Below, piece by piece: positions 54,063-63,372 of a DNA stretch of 64,000 bases. The stretch covers positions 1,426,001 to 1,490,000 of the forward strand of contig NZ_LT629765.1 in assembly GCF_900105305.1 (NCBI RefSeq), read 5' to 3'. Position 1 is the first letter of the stretch. Each line of letters begins with the position of its first letter. The position numbers and the translations under genes are program-made. The notes beneath the pieces are model-generated. The model did not search any database, was not told the DNA's origin, and worked only from the letters and a program-made list of their open reading frames with translations. This DNA is from Corynebacterium timonense. GTDB taxonomy: Bacteria > Actinomycetota > Actinomycetes > Mycobacteriales > Mycobacteriaceae.

Positions 54063-57000
54063 TCAGTCGTCGAAACTGAGCTCCTCCATCGCCTCGGCCA
54101 CGCTGCGCCCGCGCCGCTTGGGCGGGGCGGGCGCGGTGCCGCCGATCTTCGCACCCTTCGGGGTCACTGCGGCGCCGTAGTCGCGCAGCACAAACGCCGC
54201 CTCGCCGTTGAGCTTTTCCACGGTGAGCGGCCTCATCCGCCCGGCCGCGACGGCCTCCGCGAGGGCGGAGACGACGAGGCCGAGCGGGTCGCCGGTGTCG
54301 GGCGGGAAGTGGTCGAAGAACGTGGTCATGGTCTTGCCGCCGCGGGTGATGTGGGCGGCGAGGAGGCCGTCGATAAGCACCACGAGGGCGCCCGCGCTGC
54401 GGGAGGGCCCCTGCGCAGGCCAGGGAAGCGCCGCGCCGTATGGGTTGGCTGGGTCCGTGGCGGCGAGGACGTAGACGTGCGGCTCGCGCGTGCCGGAGGG
54501 CCAGCCGACCACGTCGTCCGAGTCCTGGTGGCCGCGCAGCCGGTCGATGGTGGCGGGGGTGGAAAACTGCGCGGCGCCGAGGCCCTCGATAAGGTAGCCG
54601 CGCATCGCCTTGCCGGACTCCTCGAAGCCGGAGAGCACCTTGTACGCCAGGGCGAAGCCGCCAAGCACGTCCTCGGCGACGACGCTGCCGCGGGTGACCA
54701 CTCCGTAGCGGTCCAGCCACGCCTCACCGAGTGCGACAGAGCGGCGGGTCGCGTCGCTGTCGACGCGCGGCGTCGCCGCCCAGCGGCCCACCATGTCGGG
54801 CGGGGTGAGCGCGGCGAACGAGGTCCGCCCGGTGCGCACCCGCGAGCGCGTCGGCCGGCGCTTCGCGCGATGCGCGGTCCGTCCCCCCGCCAGGCGCGCC
54901 CGGATCGGGGCGAAGGAGTCCGGCGCGATAACGCCGGCCTCCACGAGGTCCCAGATGGCCTCGCGCAGCTCGTCGGACGTCGTCGTGGCGCTTTCGAGCA
55001 GGTCCGTGAACAGGTACCCTCCCCCGGCGCGCACCTTCTCCGCCACCTGCGTCTGCGTCAGAGAAAGCGCGGGCTCGGGCACGTCCGGCATGAGCTGCCC
55101 GGCGTAGTCGGCGGGCAGCAGCATGATCCAGGGGTCGCGCGCGCCCGCCGTGCCGGCGCCGACGATGGCCACCTCACCGGAGGCGGTGAGCTCGTCGAGC
55201 ATCTCGGGGCTGTAGTCCCCCACGCGCGAGGGCAGGACGTGCGACTCCCACGCCGAGGCCGGAAGGCGCACCCCGGCGAGCTGTTCGAGCACGGTGTACA
55301 CCCCGTCGGCGCCGCGCAGGGCGGGGCGCTGCCCGGCCGGGGCGACGTGCGACCAGCTGGGCAGAAAGCGCCCGAAGGCGGACTGGGAGACGGGCTGTGT
55401 CTGGGCGCGGGCGGCCGCCAGGGAGCGCGAGCGGATGATGCGCAGCACCTCGGCGGCGACGTACTCCTGCTCCTCGACGCCCTGCCGGTAGCGGCCCTCA
55501 ATCACACGCCCGGCCTCCACCGCTGGCTGCAGCGCCGAGTAGGCGGCCCCGACGGCGAGCCCGAAGGCGTCGGCGAGGTCGCGCAGGGTGAACGGCCCGC
55601 GGGTGCGCACCCATCTGCCCACGAGCTGGGCCAGCGCGTCGGGGATCGTGTCCTGCTGGGCGGGCACGCCGGGCGGGACGGGGACCCCGAGCCCGTCGCG
55701 CAGCAGCGGCGCGTCGAGGGTCTGCGCGATGTGCTCGCGCCCGCCGATGCGCACCCGCATCACGCGAGACCCGAGCGCCGACTCCAGCGCAGCCAGGGGC
55801 ACGGACGTGTAGTCACCGAGCTGCTCGAGCGGCACGGGGCCGACGATGCGCAGGGTGTCGGCGAACTGCTCGGAGGTTGCGGCGCGGCCGAGGCGGCGCA
55901 GGGAGGCGTCGACCTCGGCGATGATGGTGGCGTCGAGAAGCTCGCGCAGCTCGACGGTGCCCAGCAGCTTGGCCAGCAGCGACGGGTCGAGCGCGAGCGC
56001 GGCGGCGCGCTTTTCCGCCAGCGGCGTGTCGCCCTCGTACATGAAGGCGCCGGTGTAGTTGAACAGCAGCGAGGAGGCGAACGGGCTGGGCTGGGAGGTG
56101 GTCACTTCCGCGATGCGCACGCGCCGCGTCTGCAGGTCCCCCATCACCTCGCGTAGCGACGGCACATCGTAGACGTCTTGGAGGCACTCGCGCACCGTCT
56201 CCAGGATGATCGGGAAGGACGGGTAGTTCCTGGCCACGTCGAGCAACTGCTCCGCGCGCTGGCGCTGCTGCCACAGCGGGGCGCGCGCCCCAGGGTTGCG
56301 TCGCGGCAGCAGCAGCGCGCGGGCGGCGCACTCGCGGAAGCGGGAGGCGAAGAGAGCGGAGTTGCCCACCTGCTCGGTGACGATGTCGGTGATCTCGTCG
56401 GCGTCGAAGGTGAACAGGGCCGCGCCCGGCTCCTTCTCCCCCTGCGGCAGACGCAGCACGATGCCGTCGTCGCCGGCGACGGCTTGGGCGTCCATGCCCG
56501 TTTCCTGGGACACGCGCCACCCGGTGGCCAGCGCCCACGCCGCGTTGACGCCCTTGCCGAAGGGGGTGTGCAGCACCACCCGCCAGTCCCCCAGCTCGTC
56601 GGTGAAGCGCTCGAGCACCAGCGTCTTTTCGTCCGGGAGGATGCCGGTGGCCTCCGCCTGCTCGTCGAGGTAGGCGTGGAGGTTGCGCTGCGCGTTCTCC
56701 CCCAGGGAGGGGTCCATGGTTCGCTCCCGGCGGAACTCGCCGACGGCCTTGCCCAGCTCGTAGGGCCGGCCCAAGCCGTCGCCCGTCCAGAAGGGCAGCC
56801 GGCCGGTGTGGCCCGGGGCGGGGCTGACCTGTACCTGGTCGCGCGTGATGTTCTCGATGCGCCAGCTCGACGCCCCGAGGGTGAAGACGTCGCCGACGCG
56901 GGACTCGTACACCATCTCCTCGTCCAGCTCGCCCACGCGGCGCGGGGCGGCCCCCTCTGCACCGCCCGACCCGACGAGGAACACACCGAACATGCCGCGG

Positions 57001-58703
57001 TCCGGGATGGTGCCGCCGCTGGTTACGGCCACCCGCTGCGCCCCGGGCCGGGCGGTGAGCACGGTGCCCTCGAGCACGGCGCGCGGGCGCAGCTCGGCGA
57101 AGTCCGTCGAAGGGTAGACGCCGATGATGAGGTTGATCACCGCGTCGTAGACCTCGCGGGCCAGGTCGCGGTAGGGCCAGGCGCGGCGGACGGTGTCGTA
57201 CCACTCATCGACGTCGAGGTCGGCGACGCTGACGGCGGCGATCGTCTGCTGGGTGAGCACGTCGAGCGGGGAGACGGGGGTGTGCAGTTCCTCGATGAGC
57301 CCGGCGCGCATCCGCGGCACGGTGACGGCCGTCTGCACGAGGTCGGCGCGGTGCTTCGGGTAGAACGTGCCCTCCGAGACGGCGCCGACGGAGTGCCCCG
57401 CGCGGCCGACGCGCTGCAGCCCGGAGGCGACGGAGGGCGGTGATTCGACCTGGATGACCAGGTCGACCGCGCCCATGTCGATGCCGAGCTCGAGGGAGGA
57501 CGTGGACACGACGGCGCGCAGCGAGCCCTCCTTGAGCGCCGTCTCTGTGCTCAGGCGCTCTTCCTTGGACACGCTGCCGTGGTGGGCGCGGGCGATGACG
57601 GGGGCGGCGTGGCCGGCGGTGTCCACTCCCTTCATCAGCTGGGCCGGGGGGCGTCGAGGAGCGGGGCTCAGGCTGTCCGGGTCGTGCTCGTGCGCCCAGA
57701 GCTCGTTGATCTGGCTGGTCAGGCGCTCTGCGGCGCGGCGGGAGTTGACAAAGACGATGGTCGAGCGGTGCGCCATCACCTGCTCGTAGACGGCGCGCTC
57801 GATGTGCGGCCAGATGCTGGAGCTGGCTTTCGGGAGGTCGAGCGGGACGTCGAGCGGGCTGTCGAGCTGGTCGCCGAGCTGGTCGCCGAGCTGGTCGTCG
57901 ATGACTGCGGAGCCGATGGTGGAGGCGTCCTCGGGGACGGGCAGGTCGCTCATGTCCTCGACGGGCACGACGACGTCGAGCTCCCATTTCTTCTCGCCGG
58001 GCGGGTTGATGATCGTGGTGCGCGGGCCGAGGAAGTTGGCCACGGCGTCTAAGGGGCGCACCGTCGCGGACAGGCCAATGCGCTGGAAGTCCCCCGCGAT
58101 CAGTGCGAGGCGCTCCAGCGACAGGGTCAGGTGCACGCCGCGCTTCGTGCCGGCGAGCGCGTGGATCTCGTCGACGATGACGGTGTCCACTGTTGTCAGG
58201 ATCCCCGCCGCCTTGGAGGTGAGCATGAGGTAGAGCGATTCGGGCGTGGTGATGAGGATGTCCGGGGGCCGGCGCAGCTGGCGGGTGCGCTCGGCCTGCG
58301 GGGTGTCGCCCGAGCGCACCGCCACCGAGATGTCGGGCATGTCGCGGCCGAGGCGCTGCGCCACCCGCGCGATGCCGTTGAGCGGGGCGCGCAGGTTGTT
58401 TTCCACGTCGACGCCGAGCGCCTTGAGCGGGGAGATGTAGAGCACCCGCACGCCGCCGTGCGTGGAGGTCTGTGCGCCGTCGATGGGCAGGGCCTGCTGC
58501 CCCGCGCGTTCGACGAGGCTGTTGAGGGACCAGAGGAAGGCCGCGAGCGTTTTGCCGGAGCCCGTCGGGGCGACCACCAGGGAGTTCTCCCCCGCCGAGA
58601 TGGACTCCCACGCCTCAGCCTGGACGCGGGTGGGCGCTGCGAAAACCTCCCGGAACCAGGTGGATACCTGGGGGTGGAAGCGCGCCAGAATCTCCTCGGG
58701 CAT
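54063..58703 (-). CDS. lhr: Large helicase-related protein Lhr
   Basis: 1546 aa, superfamily 2 helicase with the long Lhr C-terminus. Walker A VVAPTGSGKTLAAFLWSL, Walker B TVIVDEIHALAG, motif III GLSATVRP, motif VI SGLQRVGRAGHS. The helicase core is followed by the Lhr winged-helix and large beta-barrel regions. Actinobacterial Lhr unwinds RNA:DNA hybrids 3'-5' in repair. ATG 58703 (MPEEILARFHPQ); GTG three codons upstream is possible. The C-terminus has a KGAKIGGTAPAPPKRRGRSV basic tail. Confidence 0.93.
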   Translation of the reverse strand: MPEEILARFHPQVSTWFREVFAAPTRVQAEAWESISAGENSLVVAPTGSGKTLAAFLWSLNSLVERAGQQALPIDGAQTSTHGGVRVLYISPLKALGVDVENNLRAPLNGIARVAQRLGRDMPDISVAVRSGDTPQAERTRQLRRPPDILITTPESLYLMLTSKAAGILTTVDTVIVDEIHALAGTKRGVHLTLSLERLALIAGDFQRIGLSATVRPLDAVANFLGPRTTIINPPGEKKWELDVVVPVEDMSDLPVPEDASTIGSAVIDDQLGDQLGDQLDSPLDVPLDLPKASSSIWPHIERAVYEQVMAHRSTIVFVNSRRAAERLTSQINELWAHEHDPDSLSPAPRRPPAQLMKGVDTAGHAAPVIARAHHGSVSKEERLSTETALKEGSLRAVVSTSSLELGIDMGAVDLVIQVESPPSVASGLQRVGRAGHSVGAVSEGTFYPKHRADLVQTAVTVPRMRAGLIEELHTPVSPLDVLTQQTIAAVSVADLDVDEWYDTVRRAWPYRDLAREVYDAVINLIIGVYPSTDFAELRPRAVLEGTVLTARPGAQRVAVTSGGTIPDRGMFGVFLVGSGGAEGAAPRRVGELDEEMVYESRVGDVFTLGASSWRIENITRDQVQVSPAPGHTGRLPFWTGDGLGRPYELGKAVGEFRRERTMDPSLGENAQRNLHAYLDEQAEATGILPDEKTLVLERFTDELGDWRVVLHTPFGKGVNAAWALATGWRVSQETGMDAQAVAGDDGIVLRLPQGEKEPGAALFTFDADEITDIVTEQVGNSALFASRFRECAARALLLPRRNPGARAPLWQQRQRAEQLLDVARNYPSFPIILETVRECLQDVYDVPSLREVMGDLQTRRVRIAEVTTSQPSPFASSLLFNYTGAFMYEGDTPLAEKRAAALALDPSLLAKLLGTVELRELLDATIIAEVDASLRRLGRAATSEQFADTLRIVGPVPLEQLGDYTSVPLAALESALGSRVMRVRIGGREHIAQTLDAPLLRDGLGVPVPPGVPAQQDTIPDALAQLVGRWVRTRGPFTLRDLADAFGLAVGAAYSALQPAVEAGRVIEGRYRQGVEEQEYVAAEVLRIIRSRSLAAARAQTQPVSQSAFGRFLPSWSHVAPAGQRPALRGADGVYTVLEQLAGVRLPASAWESHVLPSRVGDYSPEMLDELTASGEVAIVGAGTAGARDPWIMLLPADYAGQLMPDVPEPALSLTQTQVAEKVRAGGGYLFTDLLESATTTSDELREAIWDLVEAGVIAPDSFAPIRARLAGGRTAHRAKRRPTRSRVRTGRTSFAALTPPDMVGRWAATPRVDSDATRRSVALGEAWLDRYGVVTRGSVVAEDVLGGFALAYKVLSGFEESGKAMRGYLIEGLGAAQFSTPATIDRLRGHQDSDDVVGWPSGTREPHVYVLAATDPANPYGAALPWPAQGPSRSAGALVVLIDGLLAAHITRGGKTMTTFFDHFPPDTGDPLGLVVSALAEAVAAGRMRPLTVEKLNGEAAFVLRDYGAAVTPKGAKIGGTAPAPPKRRGRSVAEAMEELSFDD

Positions 58704-58732
58704 GGCTGTCACTCTACGGTAGGGTCATAACC

Positions 58733-59506
58733 ATGACGGCTTCGTACTCTGACTCCCGGCTGACCAACCTGATCGCGCAGGGCACCGGCGAGATTCTCAA
58801 GGGCATCCGGGGTGTCGGCCTGCTGCGGGGCCGCGAGCTCGGCGAGGCGGGCGACGACCTCGCCCAGAACTGGATCGCCCGGGTGCTGTCCCAGCACCGC
58901 CCGGAGGACGGCTTCCTCTCCGAGGAGGCGGCCGACGACCTGGGGCGGTTAGACAAGGAGCGGGTGTGGATCGTCGACCCGCTCGACGGCACCAAGGAGT
59001 TCGCCACCGGCCGCCAGGACTGGGCCGTGCACGTCGCCCTCGTGGAAAACGGGGTGCCCACCCACGCCGCGGTGGGCCTGCCGGACCTGGGCGTGGTGTT
59101 CAAGTCCTCGGACGTGCGCCACGTCTCGGGCCCCTACGCCCGCAAGATCGCATTGTCGCGCAACCGCCCGCCCGCCATCGCCGGCGCCGTGGCCGAGTCC
59201 CTTGGCTTCGACACCGTCGGGGTGGGCTCGGCCGGCGCGAAGGCGATGCACGTGCTGCTCGGCGACTACGACGCCTACGTCCACGCCGGCGGCCAGTACG
59301 AGTGGGACCAGGCCGCCCCAGTGGGCGTCTCGCTGGCGGCGGGCCTGCACTGCTCCCGCCTCGACGGCTCCGAGCTGCGCTACAACAACGCCGACACGTA
59401 TATCCCGGACCTGCTCATTTGCCGCCCCGAGCTGGCCGATGAGATCCTGAACATCTGCGCCGCCTTCCGCGACGAGCACGGCGACTACGAGGGCCCCGCG
59501 GCCTAG
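58733..59506 (+). CDS. cysQ: 3'(2'),5'-bisphosphate nucleotidase CysQ
   Basis: 257 aa, inositol monophosphatase fold. FLSEEAADD, then [17 protein letters not shown] (metal-binding DPLDGT) and [19 protein letters not shown]. It degrades PAP/PAPS by-products of sulfate assimilation. Divergent from lhr. Confidence 0.9.
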   Translation: MTASYSDSRLTNLIAQGTGEILKGIRGVGLLRGRELGEAGDDLAQNWIARVLSQHRPEDGFLSEEAADDLGRLDKERVWIVDPLDGTKEFATGRQDWAVHVALVENGVPTHAAVGLPDLGVVFKSSDVRHVSGPYARKIALSRNRPPAIAGAVAESLGFDTVGVGSAGAKAMHVLLGDYDAYVHAGGQYEWDQAAPVGVSLAAGLHCSRLDGSELRYNNADTYIPDLLICRPELADEILNICAAFRDEHGDYEGPAA

Positions 59507-59516
59507 AAAGGAACCC

Positions 59517-60314
59517 ATGGTTCCCACCCCCTACGAGGACTTGCTTGACGACGTCCTCTCCAACGGCACCCCGAAAGGCGACCGCACCGGCACCGGAACG
59601 CTGAGCGTCTTCGGCCGCCAGCTGCGCTACGACCTGTCCGAGGCCTACCCCCTGCTGACCACCAAGCGCATCTACTTCAAGGGCGTCGTCGGCGAGCTGC
59701 TGTGGTTCCTCCGCGGCGAGTCCAACGTGCGCTGGCTGCAAGACAACAACATCCGCATCTGGAACGAGTGGGCCGACGACACCGGCGAGCTGGGCCCAGT
59801 CTACGGCGTGCAGTGGCGCTCGTGGCCCACCCCGGACGGCCGGCACGTCGACCAAGTGCAGGAGGCGCTGGACACGCTGCGCGCGAACCCGGATTCGCGC
59901 CGCAACGTCGTCTCCGCGTGGAACGTCGCCGAGCTGGACAAGATGGCGCTTTTGCCCTGCCACCTGCTGTTCCAGCTCTATGTCGCGGACGGGACGCTGT
60001 CCATGCAGGTCTACCAGCGCTCCGCCGACATGTTCCTGGGCGTGCCCTTCAACATCGCCTCCTACGCGCTGCTCACCCACATGTTCGCCCAGCAGGCAGA
60101 CCTGAAGGTCGGCGAGCTGATCTGGACGGGCGGCGACTGCCACATCTACGCCAACCACGTTGAGCAGGTCAAAGAGCAGCTTTCCCGCGAGCCGCGCCCT
60201 TACCCGCAGCTGAAGCTGCGCAAGGCGGATTCCCTGTTCGACTACACTTTCGACGACATCTCGCTCGAGGGCTACGACCCGCACCCCACGATCACCGCGC
60301 AGGTGTCGGTGTGA
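59517..60314 (+). CDS. thyA: Thymidylate synthase
   Basis: 265 aa. [39 protein letters not shown], the active-site Cys in [13 protein letters not shown], and [16 protein letters not shown]. It makes dTMP with methylene-THF. Its TGA overlaps the DHFR start. Confidence 0.96.
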   Translation: MVPTPYEDLLDDVLSNGTPKGDRTGTGTLSVFGRQLRYDLSEAYPLLTTKRIYFKGVVGELLWFLRGESNVRWLQDNNIRIWNEWADDTGELGPVYGVQWRSWPTPDGRHVDQVQEALDTLRANPDSRRNVVSAWNVAELDKMALLPCHLLFQLYVADGTLSMQVYQRSADMFLGVPFNIASYALLTHMFAQQADLKVGELIWTGGDCHIYANHVEQVKEQLSREPRPYPQLKLRKADSLFDYTFDDISLEGYDPHPTITAQVSV

Positions 60315-60787
60315 TCGGCGCGATCTGGGCCCAAGACCTGGGCGGTTTGATCGGCGACGGCACGGGAATGCCGTGGCACCTGCCCGAGGACCTGAAGCAT
60401 TTCAAGGCCGTCACACTGGGCTACCCCGTCATCATGGGGCGCACGACCTGGGAGTCGCTCCACGTGCGCCCGCTTCCGGGCCGGGACAACATCGTCGTCT
60501 CCTCGCGCGCGCCCGGCGAGTGGTCGCGCGGCGCCACCGTCGTACCGCAGCCGCCGGAGGAGTTCGACGGCGACGCCTGGATCATCGGCGGGGCGCAGCT
60601 CTACGCCGCCACGCTCGATACAGTGGACGTCATCGAGCGCACGCTTATCGACGCCCACCTCACCGTCCCCACACCCGTCCACGCCCCCGACATCCCAGGC
60701 GCGTTCGAGTGCGTCTCCGAGGCGGGCTGGGAGACGTCGACAAGCGGGCTGCGCTACACGTTCCAACGTTTCGAAAGGACAGCATGA
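60311..60787 (+). CDS. folA: Dihydrofolate reductase
   Basis: 158 aa. [34 protein letters not shown] spans the substrate pocket (given here in two parts), followed by [11 protein letters not shown] and IIGGAQLYA (NADPH binding). GTG 60311 overlaps the thyA stop (GTGA), and its own stop overlaps the mycoredoxin ATG, so three genes are coupled. It regenerates THF used by ThyA. Confidence 0.95.
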   Translation: MIGAIWAQDLGGLIGDGTGMPWHLPEDLKHFKAVTLGYPVIMGRTTWESLHVRPLPGRDNIVVSSRAPGEWSRGATVVPQPPEEFDGDAWIIGGAQLYAATLDTVDVIERTLIDAHLTVPTPVHAPDIPGAFECVSEAGWETSTSGLRYTFQRFERTA

Positions 60788-61023
60788 CCATCTACGCCAC
60801 CACCTGGTGCCCCTTCTGCCGTTCCCTGCTCGACGCCCTGAGCGGCACCGACATAGACTACGAGGTCGTCGACGTCGACCAGGACCGGGACGCCGCCGCG
60901 TGGGTCGAGTCCGTCAACGGCGGCAACCGCGTCGTGCCCACCGTGCGCTTTTCGGACGGGACCCACGCCACCAACCCACCGTTCGCGCAGGTCAAGGCGA
61001 AGTATGAGGAGTTGAACGCGTAA
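60784..61023 (+). CDS. mrx1: Mycoredoxin / glutaredoxin-like protein
   Basis: 79 aa. [18 protein letters not shown] holds the CPFC active site, and NRVVPTVRFSDGTHATNPP the cis-Pro and binding loop. Mycoredoxin-1 reduces mixed disulfides with mycothiol. ATG overlaps the DHFR stop (ATGA). Confidence 0.88.
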   Translation: MTIYATTWCPFCRSLLDALSGTDIDYEVVDVDQDRDAAAWVESVNGGNRVVPTVRFSDGTHATNPPFAQVKAKYEELNA

Positions 61024-61040
61024 GGTACCCTACCTGTATT

Positions 61041-61113
61041 GCCCTAGTAGCTCAGTGGATAGAGCACGGCTCTCCTAAAGCCGGTGTCGGAGGTTCGATT
61101 CCTCTCTGGGGCG
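61041..61113 (+). tRNA. tRNA-Arg (anticodon CCT)
   Basis: 73 bases: acceptor GCCCTAG/CTGGGGC with discriminator G, D-arm GCTC-AGTGGATA-GAGC, anticodon stem CGGCT/AGCCG with loop CTCCTAA (anticodon CCT), T-arm GAGG-TTCGATT-CCTC. It marks the left edge of the third accessory segment; tRNA-Arg(CCT) is a frequent integration site. Confidence 0.94.
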
Positions 61114-61230
61114 CTTTTGTCATCAGGGACTTTCGGTTAACTTTTCCATTCATTTCAGGAAACTCCTTCCAGGTTAAACCGGGTGTTCTAAATTCGGTAA
61201 CTTTTTGGAAAACTATCCCCGAAACGACGA

Positions 61231-61276
61231 AAACCGGCCGGTTTCAAGCCCCAGAAAGGCTTTCCGGCCGGTTTTT
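61231..61276 (+). terminator. Terminator-like hairpin downstream of tRNA-Arg
   Basis: AAACCGGCCGG (61231-61241) pairs with CCGGCCGGTTT (61264-61274), followed by TT. The symmetric arms may serve both directions, ending the tRNA transcript and the minus-strand pseudogene. The remaining bases of 61114-61364 hold no gene. Confidence 0.75.
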
Positions 61277-61364
61277 GCGTGGTAACTCGGCTTCGTTGCA
61301 CGACCTGTAGGCTACTCGGCATGAAGTCCTTGAAATTCAAGGTCTTCGCCGGTGGCCTTATGGC

Positions 61365-62546
61365 TTACGCCGCCTTCGGTGGCGCGTTGTCGCCCAACTT
61401 CCATTGCTCAATGTCGTCTGAGTCGGGCCTACGCCCGCCCCGTGGAGCAGGCGGAGACGGCTTCTGTTCAGTGTGAGGGCGCGACCAAGAAGCAGCGTCG
61501 AGCATGGCAAGGTTCACCCCCACTGCGGCCATAGCCATGCACAGCATCTGCGCTGCCCACCCGCGCATGAGACGAGTCGTCACGTCGCCGGCACCCTGGT
61601 ACGAGCCGTTTTTGAGCATGGCGTTGCGAGACTCAATGGTGTTGCGGCGGCCGTACTCCTTGCGCCACTCGGCGGTCATAAAGGCCGGGCCGTGCTGAAG
61701 GAACTTCGCGCCGTCCTCGGCGGTGTTCTTCAGCGTCACGGTGCGCTGCTGGCAGACTTTCGGGAACGAACGGTTCAGGTTCAACCGTTTCGTGATCTCA
61801 CGAATGTCGGTTTCGCTACCACCAAGCAGCAAGTCGTCGGGTGCGCGCTTCTGGGCGACCTCCCACACGCTTCGAGCTAGCGCTGCCGCCGCCGGAACAG
61901 CAGGGGCCGCGTCTTCCGCTGCACGGTGCGTCACCGCAACCCGCACCACCCCGTTCGCGTCGAGGGCGACGTCGCCGGCTTTGATAAGAGCAACCCCCGG
62001 TCCAAGGCCGGCTCCTAAGCCAAGTCCTACAATGACGGTCGCACGCTCGCGGCGAAGCTCGGTGGACTGCGAGACAACCCAATGGTGCAAACGCTGCCAG
62101 TCGCCAGGCTCGTACGGTTTGGCGGGCGGCTTTTCGATGTCCCGTCGGTGGTAGAGACTTAACTCTTGGCCGTGCAAAGCCTCATGGATAAGCCTGAACA
62201 TGTATCGCTCGTCCGCTACCGAATTCCTCGACTTCAAGCCTTCCAGCACTGCGGTCAGGTTCGACTCGCCAAGCACCGTCTCCACGGTGACAGCACGACC
62301 AGAGTTGAACACCCTCGCAGACGCGCGGGTGAGCACGCGCAACCCGCCTTTGACGTTGGGGCCCGCCGCGGTGTCCGAAACGAACACTTTCGAGCCGGTT
62401 TCCTACTCGACAACCGCCTTGATAGCCGTTTCGCGCACAAAGTCCGCAATGTGCTCCCGAGCGCCGTCGTCGGTGCCCTGGGGGACGTAATTTTCAATGC
62501 GGCGCAGGACTTCTTCGCGCTGCTGGTTGGTAAGCGTCTTGCTGCA
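61365..62546 (-). pseudogene. Integrase/transposase-like protein interrupted by an in-frame TAG
   Basis: Upstream codons read NQQREEVLRRIENYVPQG and EHIADFVRETAIKAVVE, then TAG (62403-62405), and the same frame continues ETGSKVFVSDTAAGPNVKGG ... RVLTRASARV. A central part (RATVIVGLGLGAGLGPGVAL, then ITKRLNLNRSFPKVCQQR) looks like a degenerate tyrosine-integrase fold. The C-terminal part (EWRKEYGRRNTIESRNAMLK; MRGWAAQMLCMAMAAVGVNL) resembles the end of an actinobacterial transposase. GTG 62387 could restart a 340-aa product. The true 5' end is unclear. Confidence 0.5.
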
Positions 62547-62686
62547 CCGCCTCGGGCCTCGGGTCGGTGCTCGACACGGGTGAACGAGACGGGGCGCTCG
62601 GCGCAACCAGGTGCAATAGCAAAGCCAGCACCCCCGCCTAGTGGTTGCGCTACGGTTCGCCGTTGAAGGGCTGTAGCGTGGCAGGC

Positions 62687-63028
62687 ATGGCCCAGTTCCC
62701 TCCACCGCGACGCGCATACGCAACGTGGCCCGACGTGGACGTCGAAACGGTGCCCGAGGTCTACCGCAAGGCCTGGGCGCTGCGGGAAAACCTGGTCAAA
62801 GCGGTCGAGTACTACGTAGCCAAAGGGTGGGCGAAAAACAGGTCGGACTTCGCCCGCAGGTGCGGGCTGCACCCCTCGGCGCTCTCGCGCTGGGTCACAG
62901 GCGACGTGTGGCCGTCTGCCGAGACCGTCGCCGCGGTCGAAGCCGCGGTTCATATGCCCATGTGGTCGTACCAAAAAGCTCCGTCGAGGCGCGGACTGCG
63001 CTCGAAGGGCGGGTACGTCTACCCGTAA
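62687..63028 (+). CDS. Small helix-turn-helix protein
   Basis: 113 aa. FARRCGLHPSALSRWVTGDV is a lambda-repressor-type HTH, followed by WPSAETVAAVEAAV. The basic C-terminus (KAPSRRGLRSKGGYVYP) may contact DNA. It is divergent from the broken integrase-like gene and lies upstream of the second mod, so it may be a control protein for either; this is inference. ATG 62687. Confidence 0.65.
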   Translation: MAQFPPPRRAYATWPDVDVETVPEVYRKAWALRENLVKAVEYYVAKGWAKNRSDFARRCGLHPSALSRWVTGDVWPSAETVAAVEAAVHMPMWSYQKAPSRRGLRSKGGYVYP

Positions 63029-63372
63029 GTCGTGCGGGTGTGTGCTGGTAATCGTTTCGTTGTTTCGCATGCGTAAAACGCTCGCACACTCGAAAAGTGC
63101 ACCCCCTGCCAGGCGCAAGTTGGCCCGATTCGATGCGTCGACCCGGAAGGAGTAAACGACGTCGACGCGAGCGGTGAAAGAATGTGCATGCTTGCACGCG
63201 AGATTGACCACTTCCGGGTGTGTTATGCGAACTCACTTATGTGAAGGGTTCATGTCTTTTTACCAGTCGAAAACAGGTTCCCCTTACAGGCTGTTTTGTC
63301 GGTCCAGTGTCGTGCCCCCGGCTACTGTGATATACGACGAAAACCCACACGAAGAATGCTAAGGAGACACAG
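63029..63372. other. Upstream region of the second mod gene
   Basis: 344 bases without a gene. A possible promoter is TTGTCG near 63295 with TACTGT about 20 bases on, but the spacing and the hexamers are poor. No repeat or tRNA was seen. Confidence 0.4.
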
